From Azospirillum isscasi (GTDB taxonomy: Bacteria; Pseudomonadota; Alphaproteobacteria; Azospirillales; Azospirillaceae): a stretch of 64,000 nt of DNA. The stretch's first letter is position 1; every line of letters starts with the position of its first letter. Both the position numbers and the translations under genes were made by a program. The notes under the pieces were generated by a model. The model was not told the origin of the DNA. It ran no database searches and worked only from the letters and a program-made list of their open reading frames with translations. This document shows positions 10,675-21,400 of the stretch, piece by piece. Location: positions 1 to 64,000 of the forward strand of contig NZ_JAUJFI010000005.1 in the NCBI RefSeq assembly GCF_030849505.1, given 5' to 3'.

Positions 10675-11796
10675 TCACTCCGCCGGGCCGAAGCGTTTGC
10701 GGGTCAGCGCCAGCACCATCCCCATGCCGAAGCCCAGCGCCAGCAGCGAGGAGCCGCCATAGGAGATGAAGGGCAGCGTCATGCCCTTGGTCGGCATCAG
10801 GTGCAGGGCGGAGCCCATGTTGATCGCCGCCTGAAGGCCGAACTGGATCAGCAGGCCGCTCGCCGCCAGCAGCACGAAATAGTTGGTGTCGTTGAACACC
10901 CGCGCGAAGCCGCGCAGCACGATGAAGGCGAACAGCAGGATGATGACGAGGCAGAAGATCAGCCCCATCTCCTCGCCCGCGACGGCGAAGATGAAGTCGG
11001 CGTGGCTGTCCGGCAGCGAGTATTTCACCGTTCCCTGGCCGGGGCCGGTGCCCATCAGCCCGCCGTTGGCGAAGGCTTCCAGCGAGCGGCTGACCTGATA
11101 GGTGTCGCCGCTGGACGGGTCGAGGAAGCGGTTGATGCGGCTGTGGACGTGCGGAAGCATGAAGTAGGCGCCGATGAGCCCGGCGACGCCGGCCACGCCG
11201 AGGCCGGCGACCAGCATGATGTTCAGCCCGGCCAGGAAGAACTGCGAGAACCACACCGCCGACACCACCACCGTCATGCCCAGGTCGGGCTGGAGCAGCA
11301 GGCCGCCGACGGTGACGCCGTAAAGCAGGATCGACAGGATCGTGCCGGGAAAGCCCGGGTTGGTGCGCGACAGCGAGAACAGCCACGCCCCGACCACCGC
11401 GAAGGCGGGCTTCACGAACTCCGACGGCTGGATGGACAGGCCCGGAACATGGATCCAGCGCCGCGCGCCCTTGATCTCCACGCCGACGACCAGGGTCGCG
11501 TAGACCAGCGCCACCGCGATCAGGAAGACCACCAGGGCCACCCGCCGCACGCCGCGCGGGCTGAGCAGCGAGACGCCGCACATGATGGCGACGCTGGGGA
11601 TCAGCATCAGCAGGTGGCGCTCGACGAAATGGAAGGTGTCCTGGATGCCGATGCGCTCCGCCACCGGCGGGCTGGCCGCGGTGATCAAGACCGTGCCGAG
11701 CGCCATCAGCACCGCCAGCGCGGCAAGCTGCCAGCGGTCCACCGTCCACCACCAGCGGCCGAAGACGGATTGGTCGGTGCGGTCGAAGGTCACCAT
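10675..11796 (-). CDS. ftsW: Septal peptidoglycan glycosyltransferase FtsW
   Basis: SEDS-family polymerase that works with FtsI at the septum. The 373-residue protein is almost entirely hydrophobic, with about ten membrane segments. It carries SEDS motifs such as GTGPGQGTVKYSLPDSHADF and the FAVAGEEMG segment, and a late PFISYGGSS motif. The ATG shares one base with the murD stop (TGATG), so translation should be coupled to murD. Confidence 0.97.
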   Translation of the reverse strand: MVTFDRTDQSVFGRWWWTVDRWQLAALAVLMALGTVLITAASPPVAERIGIQDTFHFVERHLLMLIPSVAIMCGVSLLSPRGVRRVALVVFLIAVALVYATLVVGVEIKGARRWIHVPGLSIQPSEFVKPAFAVVGAWLFSLSRTNPGFPGTILSILLYGVTVGGLLLQPDLGMTVVVSAVWFSQFFLAGLNIMLVAGLGVAGVAGLIGAYFMLPHVHSRINRFLDPSSGDTYQVSRSLEAFANGGLMGTGPGQGTVKYSLPDSHADFIFAVAGEEMGLIFCLVIILLFAFIVLRGFARVFNDTNYFVLLAASGLLIQFGLQAAINMGSALHLMPTKGMTLPFISYGGSSLLALGFGMGMVLALTRKRFGPAE

Positions 11797-13199
11797 CAGG
11801 CGCGCTCTCCCGGTTCGCTGTTGCCTTCCAGGCGGTTCACGGCATCGGCGAAGGCCTCGCCGCGCTTCTCGAAATTCGCGAACTGGTCCCAGGAGGCGCA
11901 GGCCGGCGACAGCAGCACGCAGGCGCCGGGCAGAGCCTCGGCCAGCGCCAGCTCCGCCGAGGCGTTGACCGCCACGTCCAGCGTGCCGCAGCGGGTGTGC
12001 GGGACCTTGTTGGCCTCCAGCCACGCCGCGAAGCGGTCCGACGCCTCGCCGATCAGGAAGGCGTGGCGGACGCGGGGGGCGTAAGCCTCCAGCCCGTCCA
12101 GCCCGGTCTCCTTCGCCTGACCGCCGAGAATCCAATAGATCGGGTCGAAGGTCGCCAGCGCCTTTTCCGTCGCGTCGGCGTTGGTCGCCTTGCTGTCGTT
12201 GACGAAGCGCACCCCGTCGATGGTCCGCACCAGCTGCTGGCGGTGGGCCAGACCGGGGAAGGTCGTCATGGCGGCGACGATGGCCGGGGCCGGCACGCCC
12301 GCCGCCTTGCAGGCCGCATAGGCCGCGGCGGCGTTCTGCCGGTTGTGCGTGCCGAGCAGCGCCGGGAAGGTGGCGAGGTCGGCCACGCGCTCCGCGTCGC
12401 CCTGGGTGTCGTCGATCAGCCAGCCGCCCTCGGCATAGACGCCGCCGGGCACCGGACCCAGGGCGGAGACCGGCCAGATCACCTGATCGCCCTTGGCCTT
12501 CAACTCGTCGTAAATCGCGCGGCAATGCGGGTCGTCCACGCCGATCACCGCGGTGCGCGGCCTGGTCTGGCGGTGGAAGACGAGTTTCTTCGCGGCGACA
12601 TAGCCGTCCATGCCGCCGTGGCGGGCCAGATGGTCCGGCGTGATGTTCAGCAGCACCGCCACGTCGAAGGTGATGGAGTAGGTCAGCTCAAGCTGGTAGC
12701 TCGACATCTCCAGCACGTAGCTGCCGCCGGCCCCCATCGAGGGGAAGGTCAGCGCCGGAGTGCCCAGGTTGCCGCCCACCGCGATGCGCCGCCCGGCGGC
12801 GTCCATCACATGGCCGATCAGGGTCGTGGTGGTGGACTTCCCGTTGGTGCCGGTGATGCCGATGTAGGCCGAATCCCGCTCCGACCGGGCGAGAAGCTCG
12901 ATGTCGCAGACCAGCTCGATGTTCGCGGCGCGGGCGCGCAGGGCCACCGGGTGGGGGGCCGGGTGGGTGTGCGGGATGCCCGGCGACCAGACGATGGTGG
13001 TCAGCTCCGACAGGTCCGCCGTGGTCAGGTCCACGACCTTGTAACCCTTGTCCAGGGCTGCGGCGCGGCTGGCGGCGTTGTCGTCCCACACCCACACCTC
13101 GGCGCCGCTTTCGCTGAGCGCCTCCGCCGTGGCGAGGCCGGACTTGCCGAGCCCCATGACCGCCACCGGCAGTCCTTCCATGTAGAACAGGTTGATCAT
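11796..13199 (-). CDS. murD: UDP-N-acetylmuramoylalanine--D-glutamate ligase
   Basis: Mur ligase adding D-Glu to UDP-MurNAc-L-Ala. The N-terminal nucleotide-binding motif MGLGKSG is at residues 15-21, the P-loop GTNGKSTT at 117-124, and the C-terminal FVNDSKATN motif typical of MurD is present. At 467 residues it is full length. It begins 13 bases after mraY. Confidence 0.98.
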   Translation of the reverse strand: MINLFYMEGLPVAVMGLGKSGLATAEALSESGAEVWVWDDNAASRAAALDKGYKVVDLTTADLSELTTIVWSPGIPHTHPAPHPVALRARAANIELVCDIELLARSERDSAYIGITGTNGKSTTTTLIGHVMDAAGRRIAVGGNLGTPALTFPSMGAGGSYVLEMSSYQLELTYSITFDVAVLLNITPDHLARHGGMDGYVAAKKLVFHRQTRPRTAVIGVDDPHCRAIYDELKAKGDQVIWPVSALGPVPGGVYAEGGWLIDDTQGDAERVADLATFPALLGTHNRQNAAAAYAACKAAGVPAPAIVAAMTTFPGLAHRQQLVRTIDGVRFVNDSKATNADATEKALATFDPIYWILGGQAKETGLDGLEAYAPRVRHAFLIGEASDRFAAWLEANKVPHTRCGTLDVAVNASAELALAEALPGACVLLSPACASWDQFANFEKRGEAFADAVNRLEGNSEPGERA

Positions 13200-13212
13200 C
13201 GGGCGGGAACCC

Positions 13213-14298
13213 TCAGCGGAGCTTCAGCGTGGACAGGCCGACCAGGGCCAGGATGGAGGCGATGATCCAGAAGCGGATGACCACGGTGGACTCCGCCCAT
13301 CCCTTCTTCTCGAAGTGATGGTGCAGGGGGGCCATGCGGAACACCCGCTTTCCGGTGAGCTTGAACGAGGCGACCTGGACGATCACCGACACCGTCTCCA
13401 GCACGAACAGGCCGCCGATGATCGCCAGCACGATCTCGTGCTTGGTGACCACGCTGACGGCTCCCAGCGCGCCGCCGAGGGCCAGCGAGCCGGTGTCGCC
13501 CATGAAGACCATGGCGGGGGGCGCGTTGTACCAGAGGAATCCGATCCCCGCACCGACCAGAGCCCCGCAGAAAACGGCAAGCTCACCAGCACCGGGCACA
13601 TGGTGAATCTGGAGATAGTTGGCGAAGATCGCGTTGCCGGTGAGGTAGGCGATCAGGCCGAAGCAGCCCGCCGCGATCATCGTCGGCACGATGGCCAGCC
13701 CGTCCAGCCCGTCCGTCAGGTTCACCGCGTTGGAGGCGCCCACCATGACGAAGGCGCCCACGGGGATGAAGAACCAGGAGAGCTGGATCAGGAAATCCTT
13801 CACGAAGGGCACGGCCAGACCGCCGGACAGCGGCGGCGCCGACACATACATGATGGCGGCGGCGGCGGCGACGCCGATGATGATCTCCCAGGTCAGGCGG
13901 AAGCGCCCGGACAGACCCTTGGTGTTGCGCTTGGTCAGCTTCAGATAGTCGTCGCCGAAACCGATCAGCCCGTAGCCGATCGTCACCAGCAGCACGATCC
14001 AGGTGTAGGCGTTGGTCAGGTCCACCCACAGCAGCGTGCTGATCGACACCGCGATCAGGATCATCAGGCCGCCCATGGTGGGCGTGCCCTTCTTCTTCAG
14101 ATGGCTTTCCGGCCCGTCCGAGCGGATCGGCTGGCCTTCGCCCTGCTTGCGTTTCAGCCACGCGATCAGGCGCGGGAAGAAGACGAAGCTGATGACGAGC
14201 GCCGTCAGCACCGCGCCGCCCGTCCGGAAGGTCAGGTACCGGAACAGGTTGAACGGCGTGAAGACGTCCGCCAGGGGGAAGAGCAGGTTGTAGAGCAT
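13213..14298 (-). CDS. mraY: Phospho-N-acetylmuramoyl-pentapeptide transferase
   Basis: Integral membrane enzyme transferring phospho-MurNAc-pentapeptide to undecaprenyl phosphate to form lipid I. It shows about ten hydrophobic segments and the MraY hallmarks [39 protein letters not shown] and HHHFEKKGW (the histidine-rich loop). It is 361 residues, the normal length. It lies between murF (gap of 10 bases) and murD. Confidence 0.98.
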   Translation of the reverse strand: MLYNLLFPLADVFTPFNLFRYLTFRTGGAVLTALVISFVFFPRLIAWLKRKQGEGQPIRSDGPESHLKKKGTPTMGGLMILIAVSISTLLWVDLTNAYTWIVLLVTIGYGLIGFGDDYLKLTKRNTKGLSGRFRLTWEIIIGVAAAAAIMYVSAPPLSGGLAVPFVKDFLIQLSWFFIPVGAFVMVGASNAVNLTDGLDGLAIVPTMIAAGCFGLIAYLTGNAIFANYLQIHHVPGAGELAVFCGALVGAGIGFLWYNAPPAMVFMGDTGSLALGGALGAVSVVTKHEIVLAIIGGLFVLETVSVIVQVASFKLTGKRVFRMAPLHHHFEKKGWAESTVVIRFWIIASILALVGLSTLKLR

Positions 14299-14308
14299 CG
14301 TGGAGCGG

Positions 14309-15802
14309 TCAGCCTTTGTGTCCGCGCGCCGCGGCCTGATCCGTGTCAGCCGCGGGCGGGGAGCCGTTGTTGTTCTTTTCGGGTCGTGCGTTGTCCGTGT
14401 CCAGGGCGGACAGGGCGTCCACCACCGTCGCCATGCGGCTGCCCAGCGAGCCCTTGATCAGCAGGACGTCGCCGCCGCGCACCGCCCCGGCGACGATCGG
14501 GGCCAGTTCCGCGCTGGTCTCCGTCCAGGCGCCGCGCATTGCGGCGGGCAGACGGTCGAACAGCGCGTGCATGTGCGGGCCGCAGGCGTAGACCGCGTCC
14601 ACATGCGCCTCGCGCAGCGGTTCGGCCAGCCCGGCGTGCAGGGTGTCGGCGCGGTCGCCCAGCTCCCGCATGTCGCCCAGCACGGCGAGGCGCCTGCCGC
14701 CGGCGCCGGGGTCGATCCTGCCGAGGACCGCGAAGGTCGCGGCCATGGCGGCGGGGCTGGCGTTGTAGCTCTCGTCGATCAGGGTGAAGGCGCCCTGGGC
14801 GGCGTGGACGCGCTTGCGCGTGCCGCGGCCCTTGACCGGCTCGATGGTGGACAGCGCGCGCGCCGCCGCGGCCACGTCGGCGCCCAGCGCCTTCACCGCC
14901 AGCAGGACGGCGAGGCTGTTCATCACCCAATGCTTGCCGGGCAGGGCCAGGCAATACTGGATGCGCTCGCCCCGGACGGCCGCGGTCACGGTGCTGCAGG
15001 TGGCGTGCAGGGAGAAATCCACCAGACGCGCGTCGGCGTCGGCGTGGGACCCGAAGCTCCAGATGCGGCTCAACCCCCGGGTGCGCGCGGCGGCCAGCAG
15101 CCGCCCGAAATGCGGGTTGTCGCGGTTCAGCACGGCGACCCCGTTGGGGTTCATGCCCTCGAAGATCTCGGCCTTGGCGTCGGCGATGGCCTCGACGGAG
15201 TCGAAGAACTCCAGATGCGCCGCCTCGACCGTGGTGATGACCGCCACGTCGGGCATCACCTGCCGCGACAGGGGCCCAAGCTCGCCGGCGTGGTTCATGC
15301 CCAGCTCGAACACGCCGAACTCGCTGTCCGCCGGCATGCGGGCCAGCGACAGGGGCACGCCCCAATGGTTGTTCAGGCTGCCTTCGGTGGCGAAGGTCCG
15401 CCCCTGCGCCGACAGGACGTGGCGCAGCGCCTCCTTCGTGCTGGTCTTGCCGACCGATCCGGTGACACCCACCACCCTGGCCTGGGTGCGCAGCCGCGCA
15501 ACGTGGCCGAGGTCGCCCAGCGCCGCCAGCGTGTCCTGCTCCACCGCCAGCAGGGAGGCGTCGCCCGGCACGCCGGGCGGCACGGTGCTGACCAGCGCGG
15601 CGGCGGCGCCGGCCTCCAGCGCCTTCGCCACGAAGTCGTGCCCGTCGAAGTTCGGTCCCTTGACGGCGACGAACAGGTCGCCCGGCGCCACCTTGCGGCT
15701 GTCGATGCCGACGCCGGTCGCCGCCCAGGGGCGCGTCGCCTGGCCGCGGGTGGCGGCGGCGGCGTCCTCGGCGGTCCACAGGACGGTCCTTGCCTCGCTC
15801 AT
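14309..15802 (-). CDS. murF: UDP-MurNAc-tripeptide--D-Ala-D-Ala ligase
   Basis: Adds the D-Ala-D-Ala dipeptide (made by the Ddl encoded downstream) to UDP-MurNAc-tripeptide. The N-terminal uridine-binding [13 protein letters not shown] motif is at 35-47, the P-loop GSVGKTS at 115-121, and the ligase motif DESYNASP follows. The 497 residues include a short hydrophilic tail after the conserved end. The ATG overlaps the murE stop (ATGA). Confidence 0.97.
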   Translation of the reverse strand: MSEARTVLWTAEDAAAATRGQATRPWAATGVGIDSRKVAPGDLFVAVKGPNFDGHDFVAKALEAGAAAALVSTVPPGVPGDASLLAVEQDTLAALGDLGHVARLRTQARVVGVTGSVGKTSTKEALRHVLSAQGRTFATEGSLNNHWGVPLSLARMPADSEFGVFELGMNHAGELGPLSRQVMPDVAVITTVEAAHLEFFDSVEAIADAKAEIFEGMNPNGVAVLNRDNPHFGRLLAAARTRGLSRIWSFGSHADADARLVDFSLHATCSTVTAAVRGERIQYCLALPGKHWVMNSLAVLLAVKALGADVAAAARALSTIEPVKGRGTRKRVHAAQGAFTLIDESYNASPAAMAATFAVLGRIDPGAGGRRLAVLGDMRELGDRADTLHAGLAEPLREAHVDAVYACGPHMHALFDRLPAAMRGAWTETSAELAPIVAGAVRGGDVLLIKGSLGSRMATVVDALSALDTDNARPEKNNNGSPPAADTDQAAARGHKG

Positions 15803-17271
15803 GCTGCTCCAACCTCCGCCACGGCGGCCCTTGCCTCGGTCGCGTCGTCGAAGGGAAGGACCTCCGTCCCGACGATCTGACCATGCTCATGTCCCTTGCC
15901 GGCGATCACCAGCACGTCGCCGGGCCGCAGGCTGCGGACGGCGGCGCGGATGGCCTCGCGCCGGTCGCCGATCTCCTCCAGGGCCGGGTGGCCCGCCAGG
16001 ACCTCCTTGCGGATGGCCGCCGGCACCTCGGTGCGCGGGTTGTCGTCGGTGACGATGGCGCGGTCGGCCAGACGGCCGGCCAGCTCCCCCATCACCGGCC
16101 GCTTGCCCCGGTCACGGTCGCCGCCGCACCCGAACACCGCGATCAGGCGGTTGCGGGCGTGCTGCTTCAGCGCCAGAAGCACCGTTTCCAGCGCGTCGGG
16201 CGTGTGGGCGAAATCGACATAGACCGCCGCCCCGCAGGGGTGCGTGGCGACGTGCTGCAGGCGTCCCGCCACACCGTCCAGGCGCGTCAGGGTGGCGAGA
16301 GCCGCGTCGCGGTCCGCGCCCGAGCCGATCACCAGGCCGAGCGCGCACAGCACGTTCCACGCCTGGAAGCGGCCCGCCAGCGGCAGGTCCACGGTGAGAT
16401 CGCGGCCCAGGACCGTCAGGTCCAGGCGCTGGCCATGGGCCAGCGGCTCGACCCCGTTCACCCGGATCTCGCGGCCGGCCAGACCGTAGCCGAAGACGCG
16501 GTGACCGCGCTGTGAACAAATCCCGGCAAGCTCGGCGAAGGTCCCGCTGTCGGCGTTCAGGACGGCGGTTCCCCCATCGGGCAGCACCCGCCCGAACAGC
16601 ATCGCCTTCGCCTGGAGGTAAGCCTCCATGGTGCCGTGATAATCCAGATGGTCGCGGGTCAGGTTGGTGAAGCCGGCGGCCTTCAGAACCACGCCGTCCA
16701 GCCGGAACTGCTCCAGCCCGTGGCTGGACGCCTCCATGGCCAGATGCTCGATCCCCTTGTCCTTCACGGCGGCGAGGTCGCGGTGCAGCGACACCGGGTC
16801 CGGCGTGGTCATCCCGCCGTAATCGTCCAGCCCCGGCCCGATCAGCCCCAGCGTGCCCAGGCTGGCCGCCTTCAGGCCCATCAGGTCCCACATCTGGCGG
16901 GCGAACTGGACGGTGGAGGTCTTGCCGTTGGTGCCGGTCACCGCCACCACCGTGTCCGGCTGCCGCCCGTGGAAAGCCGCGGCCAGACGCGCGAACAGCC
17001 GGCGCGGCTGCGTGTCCTCGACCAGAAGCGCGGCGCTGCCGGCGGGCAGGGCGGTCCCCATGGGCGCCACCACCGCGACGGCGCCGCGGGCCAGCGCGTC
17101 GGCGATGAAGGCGCGCCCGTCCGCCTTCGCGCCGGGCAGGGCCGCAAAGACGAAACCGGGCCTGACCGCGCGGCTGTCCGCGGTCAGCCCGGTCACAGTG
17201 ACGGCTGGCACCTCGACGGAGGAGGGCGCCGCGTCAGCGCGGCTTGTTGCCAGCAGGTGGGACAGAAGCAA
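15799..17271 (-). CDS. murE: UDP-MurNAc-L-Ala-D-Glu--meso-diaminopimelate ligase
   Basis: Mur ligase adding the third residue of the stem peptide. The TADSRAVRPG motif (30-39), P-loop GTNGKTST (113-120) and DDNPR motif of the C-terminal domain are visible; DNPR predicts meso-DAP rather than lysine specificity. The best start is a TTG at 17271, which restores the usual N-terminal LLSHLL helix and gives 490 residues. This start lies 38 bases inside ftsI, so translation is likely coupled to ftsI. No ATG fits the N-terminus. Confidence 0.95.
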   Translation of the reverse strand: MLLSHLLATSRADAAPSSVEVPAVTVTGLTADSRAVRPGFVFAALPGAKADGRAFIADALARGAVAVVAPMGTALPAGSAALLVEDTQPRRLFARLAAAFHGRQPDTVVAVTGTNGKTSTVQFARQMWDLMGLKAASLGTLGLIGPGLDDYGGMTTPDPVSLHRDLAAVKDKGIEHLAMEASSHGLEQFRLDGVVLKAAGFTNLTRDHLDYHGTMEAYLQAKAMLFGRVLPDGGTAVLNADSGTFAELAGICSQRGHRVFGYGLAGREIRVNGVEPLAHGQRLDLTVLGRDLTVDLPLAGRFQAWNVLCALGLVIGSGADRDAALATLTRLDGVAGRLQHVATHPCGAAVYVDFAHTPDALETVLLALKQHARNRLIAVFGCGGDRDRGKRPVMGELAGRLADRAIVTDDNPRTEVPAAIRKEVLAGHPALEEIGDRREAIRAAVRSLRPGDVLVIAGKGHEHGQIVGTEVLPFDDATEARAAVAEVGAA

Positions 17272-19039
17272 CGGTGCTGCCTTTCGGTTGCGCGGGCGGA
17301 GGCGGCGGTGCGGGCGGAGTCGTCTGACCCGCGGTGTTGATGAAGGTGGCGTTGACGATCTCGGGCGAAGCCTCGTCCACCGGCTGGACGCCCAGCAGCG
17401 GGCCGATCTGCTTCACGATCCGGCCGACCGCGGGGGCGGCGACCCAGCCGCCGGTGGCGAAGCCGTAGGTTTTCTTGGTGCCCTTCGGCTCGTCCACCAG
17501 GACATAGACGACGTAGCGCGGGTCGTGCATCGGGAAGGCGCCGAGGAACGACGACATGCGGGAGTTCCGGGCGTAGCTGCGGCCCTTCTGCTTCTCCGCC
17601 GTGCCGGTCTTGCCGCCAACGACGTAGCCCTTGGCGTTGGCCGCCTTGGCGGTGCCGTCGGTGACCACGAAGCGGAACAGCCGGCGCATCATCGCCGAGG
17701 TCTTCGGGCTGATGACCTGCTCGCCGGGAATCTCCGCCGCCGGGTCGCGCTTCAGCAGGGTCGGCGGGTGCAGCACGCCGCCGTTGATGATCGCCGCGGC
17801 GGCGTTCACCGTGTGCATCGGGCTGACCGACATGCCGTGGCCGAAGGAGATGGTCATGGTGTTGACCTCCCGCCACGGGTTCGGCACCAGCGGCCAGCCG
17901 TTCTCCGGCAGCTCCAGCGCGGTCGGGCGGGTCATGCCCAGCTTGGTCAGGAAGGACTTCTGGTGCTGCACGCCCAGCGTCAGGGCCATGCGCACCGACC
18001 CGAGGTTGGACGATTCCTGGAACACCTCCGCCACCGTCAGGTTGTGGCGGAACGGGTGGTATTCGCGGATCGTGAAGCGGCCCACCTGGATGTTGTTGAT
18101 GGTGTCGAAGGTGTCGGAGACGCGGATCTTGCCCGAATCCAGCGACATCGCCGTGTTGAAGATCTTGAAGGTGGAGCCCATCTCGTACACGCCGAGCGTC
18201 GCGCGGTTGAACAGCGTGTCCGGGTCGAGCCCCGTCGGGTTGTGCGGATCGAAGTCGGGAAGCGACACCATCGACAGGACTTCGCCGTTGCGCACGTCGT
18301 AGACGATGCCGGTGGCGCCGATCGCGCTGAACTCCTCGATCGTCGCCTGCAACTCCTTCTTCAGGATGTGCTGAAGGCGCAGGTCGATCGAAAGCTGCAA
18401 CGGCTTCGGGTCGGTGGTCAGGCGCTTGTTGAACTGCTGCTCCAGCCCGGCGAGGCCGTTGTTGTCCACGCCGGTGAAGCCGACCAGATGGGAGGTCAGG
18501 TTGGAGGCCGGGTAGAAGCGGCGCTCCTCCCGCTCGAAATAGACGCCGGGCAGGCCCAGCCGGAACACCGCGGCCTGCTGCTTGGGCGTCAGGTTGCGCT
18601 TGATCCAGACGAACCGCTTGTCGCCGCTGAGCTTGCCCAGCAGATCCTTGTAGTCCAGCTCCGGCAGGGCGGTGGTCAGCTTGCGCGCCACCTCGTCCGG
18701 GCGGCTGATCAGCTTCGGGTCGGCGTAGAGCGACTGCGTGGCGAGCGAGGTCGCCAGCAGGTTGCCGTTGCGGTCCACGATGTCGGCGCGGTTGACCGGC
18801 GGGGCGTCCACCTCCGCGGCCATGCGCGGGCGCGGTTCCGCCGCGTGGTTGAACAGGGTCGCGTCCACCAGCTTCACGCCGATGGCGGTGAAGACCACGG
18901 CGACCATGGCCGCGGTCACCATCAACCGGTTCCGGCTCTGTTCCAGCGCGACCGACAGCGACGTCCGCGGCTTGGAAGCCGGGGGCGGAACGCCGTAGGC
19001 GCCGTGCGCGGGATCGATGCCGGGCGGCGGAACGTTCAT
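17234..19039 (-). CDS. ftsI: Septal peptidoglycan transpeptidase FtsI (PBP3)
   Basis: Class B penicillin-binding protein cross-linking septal peptidoglycan as the partner of FtsW. A Pro-rich cytoplasmic tail is followed by one membrane segment (about 38-58) and the dimerisation/pedestal region. The transpeptidase domain carries the active-site STFK at 289-292, SSN at 343-345 and KTGT at 477-480. At 601 residues it is normal, with a Pro/Ala-rich C-terminal tail (about 575-601). The start overlaps the ftsL stop (ATGA). Confidence 0.97.
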   Translation of the reverse strand: MNVPPPGIDPAHGAYGVPPPASKPRTSLSVALEQSRNRLMVTAAMVAVVFTAIGVKLVDATLFNHAAEPRPRMAAEVDAPPVNRADIVDRNGNLLATSLATQSLYADPKLISRPDEVARKLTTALPELDYKDLLGKLSGDKRFVWIKRNLTPKQQAAVFRLGLPGVYFEREERRFYPASNLTSHLVGFTGVDNNGLAGLEQQFNKRLTTDPKPLQLSIDLRLQHILKKELQATIEEFSAIGATGIVYDVRNGEVLSMVSLPDFDPHNPTGLDPDTLFNRATLGVYEMGSTFKIFNTAMSLDSGKIRVSDTFDTINNIQVGRFTIREYHPFRHNLTVAEVFQESSNLGSVRMALTLGVQHQKSFLTKLGMTRPTALELPENGWPLVPNPWREVNTMTISFGHGMSVSPMHTVNAAAAIINGGVLHPPTLLKRDPAAEIPGEQVISPKTSAMMRRLFRFVVTDGTAKAANAKGYVVGGKTGTAEKQKGRSYARNSRMSSFLGAFPMHDPRYVVYVLVDEPKGTKKTYGFATGGWVAAPAVGRIVKQIGPLLGVQPVDEASPEIVNATFINTAGQTTPPAPPPPPAQPKGSTVASVPPAGNKPR

Positions 19040-19776
19040 CGGTTGGCTCCGAGGCGGGCGACCAGGACGCCGATGCTGTCATGGGCCTGCGGCGGGGGCG
19101 GGGCGGCCTGGAAGCCGGCCTGCTGCGGCTGCGGACGGGCGGCGGGCGGCGGGGTCAGCGTCTTGGGCAGGACGCCCGCGGGCTTGGTGGCGATCTCCGT
19201 CGGCCGGGTGGTCAGCACCGGGGCCGGGGCGGCCTTGGCGGCGGCGGGCAGGGGCGGGGCCTTGGCCGACGCGGGCACGATGGCCGAGGGTTTGATCGGG
19301 GCCGGCTTCATGGGCGTGGCCGAGGCCGGAATCACGCCGCCGCGGACGCCGCCCTGAACGCCGCCCTGGACAATGGCGCCGCCGCCCACGGCGCTGTCCC
19401 CGGTGGAGGCCGTCGCCACGTTCGGCGCCTTGCCCGGAGTCTGGTTGCGGACCATCGGCGGCAGCGGGGCCGGAGCCTCCTCCGGCGCCACGGCGGGAGT
19501 CGGGCGCATCGGGACGACGTTCATCGCCACGAACTGGCGCGCCTCGGTCGGCTGGAGCGTCAGATGCTCGCGCGACAGATTCTCCAGGCGCGTCGGGTCG
19601 TTCAGGAAGCTCCACTCGGCCTTCAGAATCTGGATGGCCTCCTGCTCCACCATGATCTTGCGGTTGAGCGAGCCCAGCTTTTCCTCCAGCTCCTGAACCT
19701 CGTAGCTGGTCTCGAACAGGACGAAGCCGGCGGCGGCGATCAGGCCACCCCAGAAAAGCGCGGATTTGTATTTCAT
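19036..19776 (-). CDS. ftsL: FtsL-like cell division protein with extended C-terminal tail
   Basis: Bitopic protein expected to pair with FtsB and FtsQ and activate FtsWI. Residues 5-21 form one membrane segment and about 24-52 a leucine-zipper-like helix. The conserved end of the FtsL fold ([20 protein letters not shown], about 63-82) follows. The remaining 160 residues are Ala/Pro-rich and of low complexity, with Gly/Val repeats near 125-150. The usual FtsL length is about 100-130, so this one doubles the protein. Position between rsmH and ftsI, with four-base overlaps on both sides, supports the call. Confidence 0.88.
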   Translation of the reverse strand: MKYKSALFWGGLIAAAGFVLFETSYEVQELEEKLGSLNRKIMVEQEAIQILKAEWSFLNDPTRLENLSREHLTLQPTEARQFVAMNVVPMRPTPAVAPEEAPAPLPPMVRNQTPGKAPNVATASTGDSAVGGGAIVQGGVQGGVRGGVIPASATPMKPAPIKPSAIVPASAKAPPLPAAAKAAPAPVLTTRPTEIATKPAGVLPKTLTPPPAARPQPQQAGFQAAPPPPQAHDSIGVLVARLGANR

Positions 19777-20786
19777 GCCGCCTCCTTGCCGGGCGCCGGA
19801 TAGGCCGGCGCCGCCGTGCGTTCTGCCGCGCGCAGCCGGGCGGAGCGCGCGCGGGGGTTGCTGTGGGCTTCCTCGTCCGTCGGCACGATGGGCTTGCGCG
19901 ACAGGAGTCGGAAGGACGGGGACCGCGCGTCCGCCGCGAGGCTCGGCGCGTGTCGGGACGGGGAGGGCGGGGGTGAGGAGCGTTCCTTCAGGAACGTCTT
20001 CACATCCCGGTCCTCCAGCGAATGGAAGGAGACGACGGCGAGGCGCCCGCCGGGCTTCAGCAGCGATTCGGCGGCGGCGAGGCCGCGGCGCAGCTCGCCC
20101 AGCTCGTCGTTCACATGGATTCGCAGCGCCTGGAAGGTGCGGGTCGCCGGGTCGATGGCGTCGCCCTTCCCCTTCGGCACCACCGACCGCACCACGTCGG
20201 CCAGTTGCTTCGTGCGCGTGAAGGGGGTGTCCAGACGCGCGGCGACGATGGCGCGGGCCACGCGGCGGGCCATGCGCTCCTCGCCGTAGTGGAAGATGAT
20301 GTCGGCCAGTTCGGCCTGTGTGGCGGTGTTCACCACGTCGGCGGCGGTCGGCCCATCCCGTCCCATGCGCATGTCGAGCGGGCCGTCGAATCGGAAGGAG
20401 AAGCCGCGCTCCGGCTCGTCGATCTGCGGGGAGGAGACGCCGATGTCCAGCGCCACGCCGTCCACCGATTCGATTCCGCGTTCGGCAAGCAGCCGGTCCA
20501 TGTCGCCGAATCGGCCTTCGACGATCTCCAGCCGGCCCGGATAGGCGAGGGCGAGCTTGCGGCCCCGCTCGATCGCTTCCGGATCGCGGTCGATTCCCCA
20601 GACCCGGCAGTCGGCCCGGTCGAGAATCGCGCGGGTGTAACCGCCGGCGCCGAAGGTGCCGTCCACATAGACGCCGCCGTCGCGCGGGGCGAGCGCGTCC
20701 ACGACCTCGTTCAGCAGGACGGAGATGTGGGGCGAGGCCGGGGCGGCGGAGGGGATGGGGGCGGGGGCAGGGGGTTTCACGATCAT
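19773..20786 (-). CDS. rsmH: 16S rRNA (cytosine1402-N4)-methyltransferase
   Basis: SAM-dependent enzyme methylating N4 of C1402 in 16S rRNA (formerly MraW). The [13 protein letters not shown] motif (about 24-36), the SAM loop [14 protein letters not shown], the [14 protein letters not shown] segment, and the late [14 protein letters not shown] and [10 protein letters not shown] motifs are all characteristic. The 337-residue protein is normal in size, with a Pro/Ala-rich N-terminal extension. The start overlaps the mraZ stop (ATGA). Confidence 0.97.
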   Translation of the reverse strand: MIVKPPAPAPIPSAAPASPHISVLLNEVVDALAPRDGGVYVDGTFGAGGYTRAILDRADCRVWGIDRDPEAIERGRKLALAYPGRLEIVEGRFGDMDRLLAERGIESVDGVALDIGVSSPQIDEPERGFSFRFDGPLDMRMGRDGPTAADVVNTATQAELADIIFHYGEERMARRVARAIVAARLDTPFTRTKQLADVVRSVVPKGKGDAIDPATRTFQALRIHVNDELGELRRGLAAAESLLKPGGRLAVVSFHSLEDRDVKTFLKERSSPPPSPSRHAPSLAADARSPSFRLLSRKPIVPTDEEAHSNPRARSARLRAAERTAAPAYPAPGKEAA

Positions 20787-21280
20787 GCGCCCTCCCCCGC
20801 CCGGCCGGCGGCGGCGCGGGACGCCTTGGCGACGATCTGGCTCAGCGAAATGTCCTTGCGCACGACCTGGTCGCGCAGCGTCTGTTCATGGGCCTTCAGG
20901 GCGCCGGGTTCCCAGATCTGGAAGGTCTTGCGGCGGCCGATGAAGGCGGCTTCCTCGTCGATTCCGGCGAATTCCGCCAGTTCCTTGGGCAGGACGATCC
21001 GGCCTTCGCCGTCCAGCGAGACGGGGATCAGCTTGCCGAAGATGAAGGTCTCGATCATGTCGCGCTCGTCCGAATCCAGATCGGGGGATTCCAGGCTTTC
21101 GGACAGGACGTCGAGATAGTCCTGATCGGCGCCTTCCAGCGCCTGATGGTTCAGCGAGGGCCAGAGATAGACGGTGCCGGGAGCCGACGTTTTGGCAAGC
21201 GACTGCCGGAACTGCGCCGGGATGGAGCAGCGGCCTTTCCTGTCAACCTTGTTGACGTATGTGGACAGGAAAATGGCCAT
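20783..21280 (-). CDS. mraZ: Transcriptional regulator MraZ
   Basis: First gene of the dcw operon; MraZ is an AbrB-fold DNA-binding protein that represses its own operon in other bacteria. Two tandem AbrB-like halves are visible: [14 protein letters not shown] near residue 13, and [16 protein letters not shown] in the second half. At 165 residues it is slightly longer than usual because of an Ala/Arg-rich tail. Four TGGG repeats lie in its promoter (21401-21434). Confidence 0.95.
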   Translation of the reverse strand: MAIFLSTYVNKVDRKGRCSIPAQFRQSLAKTSAPGTVYLWPSLNHQALEGADQDYLDVLSESLESPDLDSDERDMIETFIFGKLIPVSLDGEGRIVLPKELAEFAGIDEEAAFIGRRKTFQIWEPGALKAHEQTLRDQVVRKDISLSQIVAKASRAAAGRAGEGA

Positions 21281-21400
21281 CGGCCTGACGAACGCCCCCC
21301 TTCTCCCGTTGCCGGACCCCGCCGTCGCGAGGCCCTATCCGCTCTTGCCGCTGAACGCGCCCGGTTTGGCTACCTTGATTGGGTAGTTCCCCCTCCGAAC

